Of a stretch of 64,000 bases of DNA, positions 1 to 8,390 are shown in pieces. Source of the stretch: Shewanella halotolerans. GTDB taxonomy: Bacteria > Pseudomonadota > Gammaproteobacteria > Enterobacterales > Shewanellaceae. The notes under the pieces were generated by a model. That model did no database searches and was not told where the DNA came from. It saw only the letters and a program-made list of their open reading frames with translations. A program made the position numbers and the translations under genes. Positions within the stretch are counted from its first letter, which is position 1, and each line of letters opens with the position of its first letter. The DNA lies in NCBI RefSeq assembly GCF_019457535.1, contig NZ_CP080417.1, positions 3,286,001 through 3,350,000 on the forward strand. The letters run 5' to 3'.

Positions 1-2341
1 CTTTGTCGGAATTTCTAAACTCGCCTTCGGCCTGGAGTATCACCCGGAACACCTTACCAAAGCGGTTGAAATCATTGACATACATTGAGCCGAGCATAGT
101 CTGCATGGTGGAGAAGATCTCATTTAAGGAGATCCCCAGCGCCTTGGCCTTGTCTCTGTCCACATCCACATACATCTGCGGCACGTCGGCGCGGAAATTA
201 CTAAAAGCCATGGCGATTTCACTCTGCTCATTGGCCTTCATGATAAGCGCCCGCATCACAGAGGCTAATTCCTGGGGCGAACGCCCTTGGGTGTCCTGCA
301 ACACAAACTCGAAACCGCCGACACTCCCCACACCCGGGATAGGTGGCAGCGAGAAGGCCATCGCCTTCACCGACGGATTGGCGGCGTACTTGGCCTGTAA
401 CCTGGCGACGATCGCCTCCTCCACCATGTCGGGCGAGTCTCGCTCCTCCCAGCTCGACAGGGTCACGATCATCAGGCCGCCGTTAGAGGAAACAGAACCG
501 GTCAGGATGCTAAAGCCACTGGCATGGATAACGTTCTCCACCCCAGGCTCAGCCAGCGTCAGCGTCACCAGCTCACGCATCACCTCTTCGGTGCGATTGA
601 GTGAGGCACCATCGGGCAACTGAATATCCACCATGAAGGCCTTCTTATCTTCCATGGGCACGAAACCCGATGGCAATACCTTGGCGATACCGCCGGTGAC
701 GCCGATCAGACAGGCGTAGGCAACCCCCACCAGCACCAGCTTACGTACCAGTGAGGAGACCAGCTTCATATAGCCGCCGGTAAATCGCTCAAAATAGGTG
801 TTAAACAGGTAGTGGAAGCCATGGGTATGTTTCTTGGGCGGCTTCAACAGGGAGGCGCACAGTGCCGGACTCAGGGTCAGGGCGTTGACCGAGGAGATGA
901 GCACAGAGATACAAATAGTCACAGAGAACTGGGCATACATCTGCCCTGTGATCCCCGGCATCACAGCCGTGGGGGCAAACACCGCCAGCAGCACTAAGGT
1001 GGTGGCGATAACGGGGCCCGTCACCTCCTTCATCGCCTTGGAGGTCGCCTCGGTGGGCGACAACCCCTCATCCTCCATCAGGCGGGTGACGTTCTCTACC
1101 ACCACAATGGCATCATCTACCACGATACCGATCGCCAAGATAAGCGCGAACAGAGAGACAGTGTTGATACTCATGCCGAAGGCCAACAGGAAGGCGAAGG
1201 TACCTATCAAAGAGACGGGAATGGCGATCCCAGGCACTAGGGTCGAGCGCGCATCCTGCAGGAAGATATAGACCACAAACACCACCAGGGCGACCGAGAT
1301 AAACAGGGTCTGCACCACCTCGGTTATCGAGGTCTCGACAAATTCTGTGGTGTCATAGAGCACCTTGTACTCGAGGTCGTCCGGAAAGCGGCTGGCGAGG
1401 GTCTCCATCTCGGCTTTGATCGCATCGGCGACCTCCAGGGCGTTGGCGTCCGGCGCCTGATAGATGGCGATGATGGCAGAGGGTTTGTTGTTCAGCTTAC
1501 CCTGGGCATCATAGGTCTGAGAGCCCAGCTCGACCCGGGCGACATCTGAGACGATCACCTTAGAGCCATCGGGATTAGCGCGTATCATCACCCGGCCAAA
1601 CTCCTCGGGATCTTTCAAGCGTCCCTTGGTCTGCAGGGTATATTGAAACTGCTGCTGGGGATCCACAGGCGCGGCGCCGATACGACCGGCGGCCACCTGA
1701 ATATTTTGCTCTCTCAGGGCGGCAATCACATCGCTGGCGGTCACGCCGAAGCTGGCCATCTGGTTGGGATCGAGCCAGATACGTATGGCGTAGTCCAGGG
1801 CACCTATCACCTGCACCTTAGAGACCCCCTTCTGCCGCGCCAGGGCGTCTTTGACGTTCAGGCCAGCGTAGTTGGTGATAAACAGGGAATCGAAGGTCTC
1901 GTTGGGGCTAACCAGGTTTACCACCATGAGGATGTTGGGGCTCTGCTTCTCAACCTTAACCCCCTGACGTTTCACCTCCTCGGGCAGTCTGGGCATCGCC
2001 TGCTGCACCCGGTTTTGCACCTTCACCTGGGCCATGTCGGCATCTGTGCCCACATCGAAGGTGACGTTGAGGGAGTAGCTACCGTCGTTGGCGCTCTTGG
2101 ACTGCATGTAGAGCATCCCCTCGACGCCGTTGACTTCCGCCTCTATGGGCTGGGCTATGGTGTCTTTGACTATGTCGGCGCTGGCCCCGGAATAGCTGGT
2201 GCTGACGCTCACCTGTGGCGGCGCAATTTCGGGGAACTCGGCCACCGACAAGATGGGGATGGAGATCAAGCCCACCAGGGTCAGCACGGTTGAGATCACG
2301 AAGGCAAATTTCGGCCTATGAATAAAAAACTCACTGATCAT
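1..2341 (-). CDS. RND (HAE-1 type) multidrug efflux permease, 3' end cut by window edge
   Basis: Inner-membrane proton-driven pump subunit of a tripartite AcrB/MexB-like efflux system. About 780 residues are visible from an ATG at 2341 (MISEFFIHRPKFAFVIS); the family is normally about 1030-1050 residues, so the C-terminal quarter lies off the left edge. After the first membrane helix comes the periplasmic porter region (residues about 40-330). Transmembrane helix 4 carries the proton-relay pair D409-D410 in the context GIVVDDAIVVVEN, as in AcrB D407/D408. It starts 12 bp after the adaptor gene, so the two form an operon. The outer-membrane partner and any dedicated regulator are not seen. Family call is secure; substrate is unknown. 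Confidence 0.95.
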   Translation of the reverse strand, partial: MISEFFIHRPKFAFVISTVLTLVGLISIPILSVAEFPEIAPPQVSVSTSYSGASADIVKDTIAQPIEAEVNGVEGMLYMQSKSANDGSYSLNVTFDVGTDADMAQVKVQNRVQQAMPRLPEEVKRQGVKVEKQSPNILMVVNLVSPNETFDSLFITNYAGLNVKDALARQKGVSKVQVIGALDYAIRIWLDPNQMASFGVTASDVIAALREQNIQVAAGRIGAAPVDPQQQFQYTLQTKGRLKDPEEFGRVMIRANPDGSKVIVSDVARVELGSQTYDAQGKLNNKPSAIIAIYQAPDANALEVADAIKAEMETLASRFPDDLEYKVLYDTTEFVETSITEVVQTLFISVALVVFVVYIFLQDARSTLVPGIAIPVSLIGTFAFLLAFGMSINTVSLFALILAIGIVVDDAIVVVENVTRLMEDEGLSPTEATSKAMKEVTGPVIATTLVLLAVFAPTAVMPGITGQMYAQFSVTICISVLISSVNALTLSPALCASLLKPPKKHTHGFHYLFNTYFERFTGGYMKLVSSLVRKLVLVGVAYACLIGVTGGIAKVLPSGFVPMEDKKAFMVDIQLPDGASLNRTEEVMRELVTLTLAEPGVENVIHASGFSILTGSVSSNGGLMIVTLSSWEERDSPDMVEEAIVARLQAKYAANPSVKAMAFSLPPIPGVGSVGGFEFVLQDTQGRSPQELASVMRALIMKANEQSEIAMAFSNFRADVPQMYVDVDRDKAKALGISLNEIFSTMQTMLGSMYVNDFNRFGKVFRVILQAEGEFRNSDK

Positions 2342-2353
2342 AATGACCCCCGA

Positions 2354-3511
2354 TTAGGCATCGTTAGCTTCTTGGAAAGGCACCGCCTGCTGCTCGACGG
2401 CCTTCACCTCGATACCCGGACGGATCTTCTGCAGACCATCCACCACGATACGTTCGCCCTCGTTGAGGCCACTGAGCACACGCCAGTCGACACCGAACCT
2501 GTCACCTAGCTCGACCACCCGCTTCTGCACCTTGTTGTCACCATCCAGCACCATGACGAAACGTCCCTGCTGATCTTCCTGCACCGCCGCCTGTGGAATT
2601 AAGATGGCCTGCTCGCTAATGGGCGACTCGATAACCAGAGTCACAAACAGCCCGGGCAGCATCAGCTTACTCTCATTGTCGAAGGTGGCCCTCAGTTCCA
2701 GGGTGCCGGTGGCGGCGTCGACTCGGTTGCTAACAAAGTCGATATGCCCAGTCTCGTCAAACATGGTGCCGTTGGGCAGGCGCAGACGGATCACGATATC
2801 CGAGAGCTTCACCTCATGTTTGGCGGCCTTGGAAAAGTTCTGTTTGGCGGAGATGATGGTCTTCTCGGCGACTTGGAAGTTGACCCACATGGGCTGCAAC
2901 TGCACCAGGCTGGCCAGCTCAGACTGAGGCGTGATGATATCCCCCTGGCTCACCTTGGCGCCGCTGATACGGCCAGAGATGGGCGCGTAAACCTTGGTAT
3001 AGCTCAGCTGCAACTCGGCGGCCTTCACTGCCGCTTCGGCCTGCACCACACCCGCCGCCGTAGTCAGCTTACGACTGGTAAGTTCATCCATATCCTGGGC
3101 GCTGATCATGCCATCGGGTAGCAGGCGACGGCCACGCTCCCAGTTCATCACTGCCACATCGCGCGAGGCGATCGCCTGCTTGAGCACCGCCTGTTGCTGC
3201 GCCAGCTCGGCCTCGAAGGTGGAGGGGTCTATCTCAAACAGCAGCTCGCCCGCATCTATGTCATCCCCCTCGACAAAGGTGCGCTTAAGCAGCTGTCCCT
3301 GGATCTGCGACTTGATCACCACATCTTCCGATGCCCGGGTGCGACCGACGATCTCCGTCTTGGCGCGGATCTCCTTCACCTGGGCGGTGTTGACCACCAC
3401 GCTGGGCATAACCGCAGGCCCGGGGGCCGGCGCCTTGCCACAGGCCGCGAGCAGCAGCGCCGAGCTAAACAGGGTGAATATAGAGAGAGGTGAAGCGTTT
3501 CTACCAAGCAT
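2354..3511 (-). CDS. RND efflux periplasmic adaptor (membrane fusion protein), lipoprotein
   Basis: Periplasmic adaptor linking the RND permease to an outer-membrane channel. I chose the ATG at 3511 (MLGRNASPLS) over an upstream ATG at 3556 because GGAGG sits 6 bp before it and it gives a normal lipoprotein signal: hydrophobic stretch, then LLAAC with lipidated Cys24. This gives 385 residues, typical for AcrA/MexA relatives. The biotinyl-lipoyl half motif (GQLLKRTFVEGDDIDAGELL) is followed by a helical hairpin (AELAQQQAVLKQ), the second lipoyl half (VYAPISGRISGAKVSQGD), then beta-barrel and membrane-proximal domains. First gene of the operon with the downstream permease. Confidence 0.95.
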   Translation of the reverse strand: MLGRNASPLSIFTLFSSALLLAACGKAPAPGPAVMPSVVVNTAQVKEIRAKTEIVGRTRASEDVVIKSQIQGQLLKRTFVEGDDIDAGELLFEIDPSTFEAELAQQQAVLKQAIASRDVAVMNWERGRRLLPDGMISAQDMDELTSRKLTTAAGVVQAEAAVKAAELQLSYTKVYAPISGRISGAKVSQGDIITPQSELASLVQLQPMWVNFQVAEKTIISAKQNFSKAAKHEVKLSDIVIRLRLPNGTMFDETGHIDFVSNRVDAATGTLELRATFDNESKLMLPGLFVTLVIESPISEQAILIPQAAVQEDQQGRFVMVLDGDNKVQKRVVELGDRFGVDWRVLSGLNEGERIVVDGLQKIRPGIEVKAVEQQAVPFQEANDA

Positions 3512-3977
3512 TAGGGCCTCCAGAGCGCCAAGCGACAATTCATGGATAACTTTCATCAGACGGCAGACAGATGAGAATGACGGGCAGCGTCATTTACAAC
3601 TGCTTATCATATTAGTAACAAGCTAATGCTTTCACCAGGAATAGCAAGGCCAATTAACTGACTCATTTGGCATTTTTTAAATTTTTCATCTTGGATTAGC
3701 GGCGCGGGTCAGTGGATTTTTCTGAGCGTGAGTTTGAACAAAATAGGCCGATTCGGGTTAAAAACGTCTATTAGCTGATGCTTTATTAAGCAGATGGCAA
3801 AATGGGCTTAAAAATGAGACACAGCACAAGGTTATGGCCAATCCTATCGTGCTACAACAGGTCAAGGGTCTTCTCCCATGGCCGGGTAAATCGGCATATA
3901 CAGGATGAATAGTTGTTGACCCTAAAGAAATGCAGTGCCTATGATGGCCCTTGTATCCATAATCAGGAAGGTAATTT
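3512..3977. other. Intergenic region between the efflux operon and a small gene
   Basis: About 466 bp upstream of both the leftward efflux operon and the rightward gene at 3978. It is AT-rich near 3600-3760. I see no regulator gene, clear operator or RNA gene here; it presumably holds both divergent promoters. Confidence 0.4.
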
Positions 3978-4352
3978 ATGACAGCCATTTCTCATGTCTA
4001 TAACTATACAGTCAGATGCCCGCACATTAAGGATCCCGCTCACCCAACTACATGGCAAAACCATATTGAATTCAATCAGTCATGCGAAATCGGTCTGAAT
4101 CGCATCACCAAGTGGCACGACAGATCCGGCCACCGTATCTTCGAACAAGATGGCTTTATCGTCAGAGAAGCCGATGGTGAGAGTGCCTACTTCTCGATGC
4201 AGAGTGATCGCCTGAAAAATGATGGTCACATCTTAGTGACCTTTAAGATCTTCATGGACGATGCCACCAAAGACAGCTCGGTGCAGGAAATCATGGCGCA
4301 TCTGATCAAAGACTATCACCAGAGATTATCTAAGCTCGACTCTGCCGCGTAG
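3978..4352 (+). CDS. Conserved hypothetical protein, 124 aa
   Basis: A soluble 124-residue protein without a signal peptide or membrane segment. An AGGAAGG ribosome site lies 5-6 bp before the ATG and a good hairpin terminator follows the stop, so expression as a single-gene unit is credible. The sequence has a beta-rich look (RIFEQDGFIVREADGESAYF, then HILVTFKIFMDD) and an acidic helical C terminus. I do not recognise the family and give no function. Confidence 0.75.
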   Translation: MTAISHVYNYTVRCPHIKDPAHPTTWQNHIEFNQSCEIGLNRITKWHDRSGHRIFEQDGFIVREADGESAYFSMQSDRLKNDGHILVTFKIFMDDATKDSSVQEIMAHLIKDYHQRLSKLDSAA

Positions 4353-4362
4353 CCATCCCCCT

Positions 4363-4398
4363 GAGCCAGATCACACACAAGATCTGGCTCACATTTTT
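4363..4398 (+). terminator. Rho-independent terminator
   Basis: Perfect 10-bp inverted repeat GAGCCAGATC (4363-4372) and GATCTGGCTC (4381-4390), followed by ACATTTTT. It ends the transcript of the 124-aa gene. Confidence 0.8.
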
Positions 4399-4664
4399 CT
4401 GCTCACAAAACAATCTAGATCACATTTACGCCGCACCAAAATGTGACAAACACTAGATAAAATCTCAAAAAATAGAAACAACATCACTTGAAAAACAATT
4501 TGTTATATACAAAACCGCTATTTTTACCCGCTTAATCACGCCAATTTAGGCTAATTGCCAAAACATCACCTCAAGCTTACACTTTTCTCGATTCAAGACA
4601 ATTCTGCTGGCAGAACAATGCCGGTCAATCATCAACTTAAGCTGAATATAGGAGCAATAGCCTC

Positions 4665-5966
4665 ATGGGTGCAGTGGCCAATATCGTCATCGTTGGCGGT
4701 GGTGCGGGTGGAATGGAGATAGCGACCAAGCTGGGTCGTAAACTGGGACGTAAGGGCAAGGCCAAGATCACCCTTATCGACTGCGCCGACAGCCATATCT
4801 GGAAACCCCTGCTGCACGAGGTCGCCACCGGGGCGCTGGATATCGGCATAGACGCCATCAGCTACCGAGGTCATGCCACCGCCCACGGCTACCATTTTCA
4901 GCAGGGGGCGATGACAGATATCGACCGCGAGCACAAGCAAGTGATACTGGCGCCCATCCTGGACGAAAAGGACAATGAACTCCTGCCCGCCAGGCGCATA
5001 GATTACGACTATCTGGTGCTGGCCATCGGCAGCATCGCCAACGACTTTAAGATCCCTGGGGTCAGGGAGCACTGCGTCTTCCTGGACAATACCCAACAGG
5101 CGATGCAGATCCGCACCATGCTGCTCAACAAATTTATGCGTTATGCCAGCCACCACCAGCTGGACGACAAGATCAAAATCGCCGTGGTCGGCGCTGGAGC
5201 GACCGGGGTCGAGATGTCGGCCGAGATGCACCATGCGGTGGAGCAGCTCAGTGGCTTCGGCTACAAGATAGATACCAGCCTATTAGAGGTCACGCTGATC
5301 GAGGCTGACTCGCGCATCCTGCCCAAGGTGGAGAAGCAGGAGATCTCCCAGGCGGTAACGGACCAGCTCAATCAGATAGGCGTTCGAGTCATGACCAATA
5401 CTCGCATCGACCGGGTGGATGAGACTGCGCTGCATACCTGCGACGGCCAGACCATCGCCAGCGACATGACTATCTGGTCCACCGGGGTGAAGTCCCCCGA
5501 CTTCATGCGTGAAATTGGCGGCCTGGAAAGCAATCAGATCAATCAGGTGATGGTTAAGCCCAATATGCAGACCACCCGGGATCCCCACATCTTCGCCATC
5601 GGCGACTGCGCCGCCTGCCCGCAGCCAGACGGCTCCTGGGTGCCGCCGAGAGGCCAGTCGGCGCGGCAGATGGCGCTGATGACGGCCGACAACATCAGCC
5701 TGATGCTAGCCGGGCAGCCTCCCAGAAAGGAGTACCTCTATAAAGATCTCGGCTCCCTGGTAAACCTGTCCAAGTTCCATACCGTGGGCAACCTGATGTC
5801 CTTCATCGGCGGTGGCGTATTGGTGGAAGGCAAGATAGCCAGGTTCGTCTATACCTCACTCTATCGGCGCCATCTAATTGAACTACATGGGATATTTAAA
5901 GGCACCCTGCTGATGTTTGCCAAGGGGATAAGCCGTATCATCCACCCTCACCTCAAGCTGCACTAA
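4665..5966 (+). CDS. ndh: Type II NADH:quinone oxidoreductase
   Basis: Non-proton-pumping, membrane-associated FAD enzyme that oxidises NADH and reduces quinone in the respiratory chain. 433 residues, the usual length. The N-terminal FAD Rossmann motif is IVIVGGGAGGMEIATKLG (residues about 7-24), and the NADH-binding Rossmann motif is IAVVGAGATGVEMSAEM (about 172). A second FAD-contact segment reads HIFAIGDCAACP. The C terminus has the amphipathic segment typical of NDH-2. An AGGAG lies 10-11 bp upstream of the ATG. The 266-bp AT-rich leader is long enough for control by oxygen or other respiratory regulators, but I see no convincing operator. Confidence 0.95.
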   Translation: MGAVANIVIVGGGAGGMEIATKLGRKLGRKGKAKITLIDCADSHIWKPLLHEVATGALDIGIDAISYRGHATAHGYHFQQGAMTDIDREHKQVILAPILDEKDNELLPARRIDYDYLVLAIGSIANDFKIPGVREHCVFLDNTQQAMQIRTMLLNKFMRYASHHQLDDKIKIAVVGAGATGVEMSAEMHHAVEQLSGFGYKIDTSLLEVTLIEADSRILPKVEKQEISQAVTDQLNQIGVRVMTNTRIDRVDETALHTCDGQTIASDMTIWSTGVKSPDFMREIGGLESNQINQVMVKPNMQTTRDPHIFAIGDCAACPQPDGSWVPPRGQSARQMALMTADNISLMLAGQPPRKEYLYKDLGSLVNLSKFHTVGNLMSFIGGGVLVEGKIARFVYTSLYRRHLIELHGIFKGTLLMFAKGISRIIHPHLKLH

Positions 5967-6034
5967 GACGTTAACCAAGTGACAATCGAGGCGCACATCG
6001 AGCGCGATTCGAATGCCGAGGCCTGCTTATTACT

Positions 6035-6062
6035 AGCCTCCCTTTTGGGGAGGCTTTCGCTC
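6035..6062 (+). terminator. Rho-independent terminator after ndh
   Basis: Inverted repeat AGCCTCCC (6035-6042) / GGGAGGCT (6048-6055) with a TTTT-rich loop and short pyrimidine tail, 70 bp after the ndh stop. Confidence 0.6.
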
Positions 6063-6112
6063 GATGGGCTAACAGGTTAAAATGTGACAACTTTCGTCAA
6101 TTTGAGATCATT

Positions 6113-6319
6113 ATGAAAAAAATTATTAGCGCGGTTATGATCCTTGGCGCCCTCAGCGCCTGCGCCGACCTTAAGCATGCTGGTCGCTCAATAGGTCACA
6201 CCACCAAAGAAGTGACCACAGATATCGGTCACGCCACCCGTGACACCACCAAGGCGATAGGTCATGCCTCGCGCGATGCGGTCAAATCGGTCAAAGAAGA
6301 CCTGAGCAAAGAAAATTAA
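6113..6319 (+). CDS. Small lipoprotein with internal IGH(T/A)(T/S) repeats, 68 aa
   Basis: Tiny predicted lipoprotein. The signal MKKIISAVMILGALSAC gives a lipobox LSAC with Cys17; an entericidin-like small-lipoprotein layout. The mature part is built from three repeats of about 11-13 residues around IGHTTKEV, IGHATRDT and IGHASRDA, alternating acidic and basic residues, and probably forms an amphipathic helix in the periplasm. Its terminator has been displaced 1.3 kb downstream by an IS insertion 27 bp after the stop, so its mRNA 3' end should be altered. Function is unknown. Confidence 0.8.
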   Translation: MKKIISAVMILGALSACADLKHAGRSIGHTTKEVTTDIGHATRDTTKAIGHASRDAVKSVKEDLSKEN

Positions 6320-6392
6320 ATCGGCTTAGGCCTTAGTGGCTTTAAGCTAGGGAATCCCCAGATAATTCCCTTTTTATTCAATTCAGTAGACA

Positions 6393-6453
6393 CGCATGGT
6401 GTTGATTGATCTAATTGATTTCGCCAAAAAACTACCAGATCCAACACCATGCG
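6393..6453 (+). promoter_or_regulatory. Fold-back inverted repeat over the transposase start (all four copies)
   Basis: CGCATGGTGTTG (6393-6404) is perfectly complementary to CAACACCATGCG (6442-6453), and the second arm contains the transposase ATG (6449-6451). A transcript entering from outside would form a stem hiding the start codon, whereas one starting inside the loop would lack the first arm. IS10 has an equivalent fold-back device. A GATC site (6408-6411) lies in the loop, as expected for Dam-sensitive IS10-type promoters. The same structure occurs in copies 2-4. Confidence 0.7.
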
Positions 6454-7651
6454 TGATGTCCATATCTTACACGATTTACTCAAAAAGCAATGCCCGCAAA
6501 TACATCAAAAACGGCTTAATTCTCTGATGGTTGCTACAGAAGCGTTACTTGATGGCAATCAGTTGTCACTCACTCAGCTTGGTCGCAATATCTCTGGTGC
6601 GGTGGCGCCAAAGCACAACATCAAACGGATAGACAGGCTACTCGGCAACCCGCATCTACACTCTGATAAATTCGCTATTTATCAATGGCATGCCAAGTTA
6701 CTCTGTGTTGCTAATCCCATGCCGGTAATCCTCATTGATTGGTCTGATGTCCGTGAACAATTGCGGATGATGACATTGCGAGCCTCTGTCAGTGTGCAAG
6801 GGCGCTCGGTTACCCTGTATGAGCGTACTTTCAAGCTTGCCGACTACAATGCTCCACGCAGTCATAACGCCTTCTTGGCGGAGTTGGCACAGGTGCTGCC
6901 GTCCCATGTGTGTCCACTGATTGTCACCGATGCGGGTTACCGCAATACCTGGTTTCGGGAGGTGGAACGATATGGTTGGTTTTGGCTTGGCCGTGTCCGT
7001 GGGGATGTCGGCTTTCTCCAGGCCAATCATGCCCAATGGCAGTCGAATAAGTCGCTTTATCCCTCCGCCACGGCGAAAGCCCGGCATATTGGTTACGTAA
7101 AACTGGGACGAAAATCGCCTATGCGCTGTCATTTACATCTGTACAAGGCTGCGCCGAAATATCGAGCCGACAAGCGGTCATCCAAAGCAGGACGCAATCA
7201 TACGGCACAACAAAGTTACCGTCTTGGCAGTAAAGAGCCTTGGTTACTGGCAACCAACTTGCCTACGGAGGCGTTCTCGTCAACGCAGGTGGTCAAACTT
7301 TATGCCAGACGGATGCAGATAGAAGAAACCTTTCGCGACCTCAAAAGTCCCCAATACGGCATGGGACTCAGACAAAGCCGCAGTCGTTGTCCACGCCGTT
7401 ATGATGTGTTGTTGCTGATAGCTTTGTTGGCAGAAATCCTGCTTTGGTGCATCGGTCTGGCAGCCAGGCATCTGGGATGGCAGCGGAGGTTTCAAGCCAA
7501 TACGATACGTGACAGAAACGTGCTATCTGTGCTCCGGCTCGGCAAAGAAGTGAGACGACGTCCGGAATACTCAATCAAAGAATCGCATTTTCGCTGGGCT
7601 TGGGGTGAATTTCTTAAACTGGTTAACACCTCTGGGAGGCCCGAATTATGA
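6449..7651 (+). CDS. IS10-like DDE transposase (copy 1)
   Basis: 400-residue IS4-family transposase, close to the 402-residue IS10 enzyme. Catalytic residues fall at the same positions as in IS10: D97 (VILIDWSD), D161 (LIVTDAGYR) and E292, within the YREK signature Y285-R288-E292-K299 (YARRMQIEETFRDLK). It cuts and pastes the element through hairpin-ended intermediates in characterised relatives. The frame is full-length and appears functional. Confidence 0.97.
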   Translation: MRDVHILHDLLKKQCPQIHQKRLNSLMVATEALLDGNQLSLTQLGRNISGAVAPKHNIKRIDRLLGNPHLHSDKFAIYQWHAKLLCVANPMPVILIDWSDVREQLRMMTLRASVSVQGRSVTLYERTFKLADYNAPRSHNAFLAELAQVLPSHVCPLIVTDAGYRNTWFREVERYGWFWLGRVRGDVGFLQANHAQWQSNKSLYPSATAKARHIGYVKLGRKSPMRCHLHLYKAAPKYRADKRSSKAGRNHTAQQSYRLGSKEPWLLATNLPTEAFSSTQVVKLYARRMQIEETFRDLKSPQYGMGLRQSRSRCPRRYDVLLLIALLAEILLWCIGLAARHLGWQRRFQANTIRDRNVLSVLRLGKEVRRRPEYSIKESHFRWAWGEFLKLVNTSGRPEL

Positions 7652-7683
7652 GGGGATCCTCCAGGGCTTTAAGTTAAAGATAA

Positions 7684-7709
7684 AGAGGGCATATCTGCCC
7701 TCTTTTTTA
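7684..7709 (+). terminator. Rho-independent terminator, originally of the small lipoprotein gene
   Basis: Inverted repeat AGAGGGCA (7684-7691) / TGCCCTCT (7696-7703) followed by TTTTTAT. Without the IS it would lie about 60 bp after the lipoprotein stop. It may also end the leftward thioesterase transcript less efficiently. Confidence 0.8.
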
Positions 7710-7750
7710 TTGGCTATTTCTAACTCAGCTTTAGACTCTATTTAGCTCTA

Positions 7751-8119
7751 TTAGGCAGCATTAGCCCGCATGCCATGGGGCTTGGGCAGGCCGTTCTCAT
7801 CCACGTTAACGAAGATCATCTTATCTATTGTCACCACAGGCAACCGAGTCGCCTTGTTACGCACCTCGCAGCAGACGGTAATGGAACTGACCCCGGCGCT
7901 GATGAGCGCTAAGCCGAACTCAATCACATCCCCCTGGCGCGCCGGCGTCATAAAGTTGATCTCTGAGATGATCTTGGTGACTATGCTCTGGCTATTCATC
8001 TGACAGGCCGCGAAGATGGCCGCCTCCTCATCTATCCAGCTTAATAACTGTCCGCCGAACAATGCATTAGCCGGATTTAAATGTTCGGGTTTAATAAAGC
8101 GTCGACTGTAATATTTCAT
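7751..8119 (-). CDS. Hotdog-fold acyl-CoA thioesterase (YciA-like)
   Basis: Cytosolic thioesterase expected to hydrolyse acyl-CoA to free CoA and fatty acid. 122 residues, one hotdog domain. The typical segment NPANALFGGQLLSWIDEEAA (residues about 15-34) carries the conserved Asn, Gly-Gly and acidic residue around the active site, and VTKIISEINFMTPARQGDVI follows. Slightly shorter than YciA at the C terminus. Single gene, divergent from the phosphatase genes. Substrate chain length cannot be told from sequence. Confidence 0.85.
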   Translation of the reverse strand: MKYYSRRFIKPEHLNPANALFGGQLLSWIDEEAAIFAACQMNSQSIVTKIISEINFMTPARQGDVIEFGLALISAGVSSITVCCEVRNKATRLPVVTIDKMIFVNVDENGLPKPHGMRANAA

Positions 8120-8390
8120 TTGGGCTCTCCCTGATAGACTCAGACGAAAGCGTTACAAGAAACAGACCAAGAATTAAAAACACATAAAAACAATAGGTTA
8201 AATTTACATCTTCGACACTTATCTCACCGTTTTAGTGCCCTTTGCACCAAGTTAACTCAGGCATAAAAAGGGTTTCGACATCTTAGCTTCATATAACTGC
8301 AATCTTAATTCATCAATTCTGTCATCTGGATACCTGACAATCAGGCCGCTTTATCTCAAATAGCGAACAATTTACTTCAACCCAATACGG

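Larger units (their letters stand above)
6347..7664 (+). mobile_element. IS10-like element (IS4 family), copy 1 of 4
   Basis: 1318-bp element with ends CTAGGGAATCCCC and (inverted) CTGGAGGATCCCC, matching at 10 of 13 positions; both resemble the known IS10 ends. A perfect 9-bp target duplication GGCTTTAAG flanks it (6338-6346 and 7665-7673), the size expected for IS10 relatives. It carries one transposase. The encoded protein is identical in all four copies in this window, implying recent spread. It landed between the small lipoprotein gene and that gene's terminator. Confidence 0.97.

Noticed and set aside
3..623. Rightward 206-codon frame at the left edge
   Set aside because: It is the complement of the RND permease gene, whose protein motifs are unmistakable on the other strand.
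4410..4440. CRP or FNR site upstream of ndh
   Set aside because: Scattered TGTGA and TCACA pieces without correct spacing.
8297..8325. Pho box upstream of the first phosphatase
   Set aside because: Two CTGTCAT-like heptamers are 22 bp apart but the middle repeat is missing; too weak to call.
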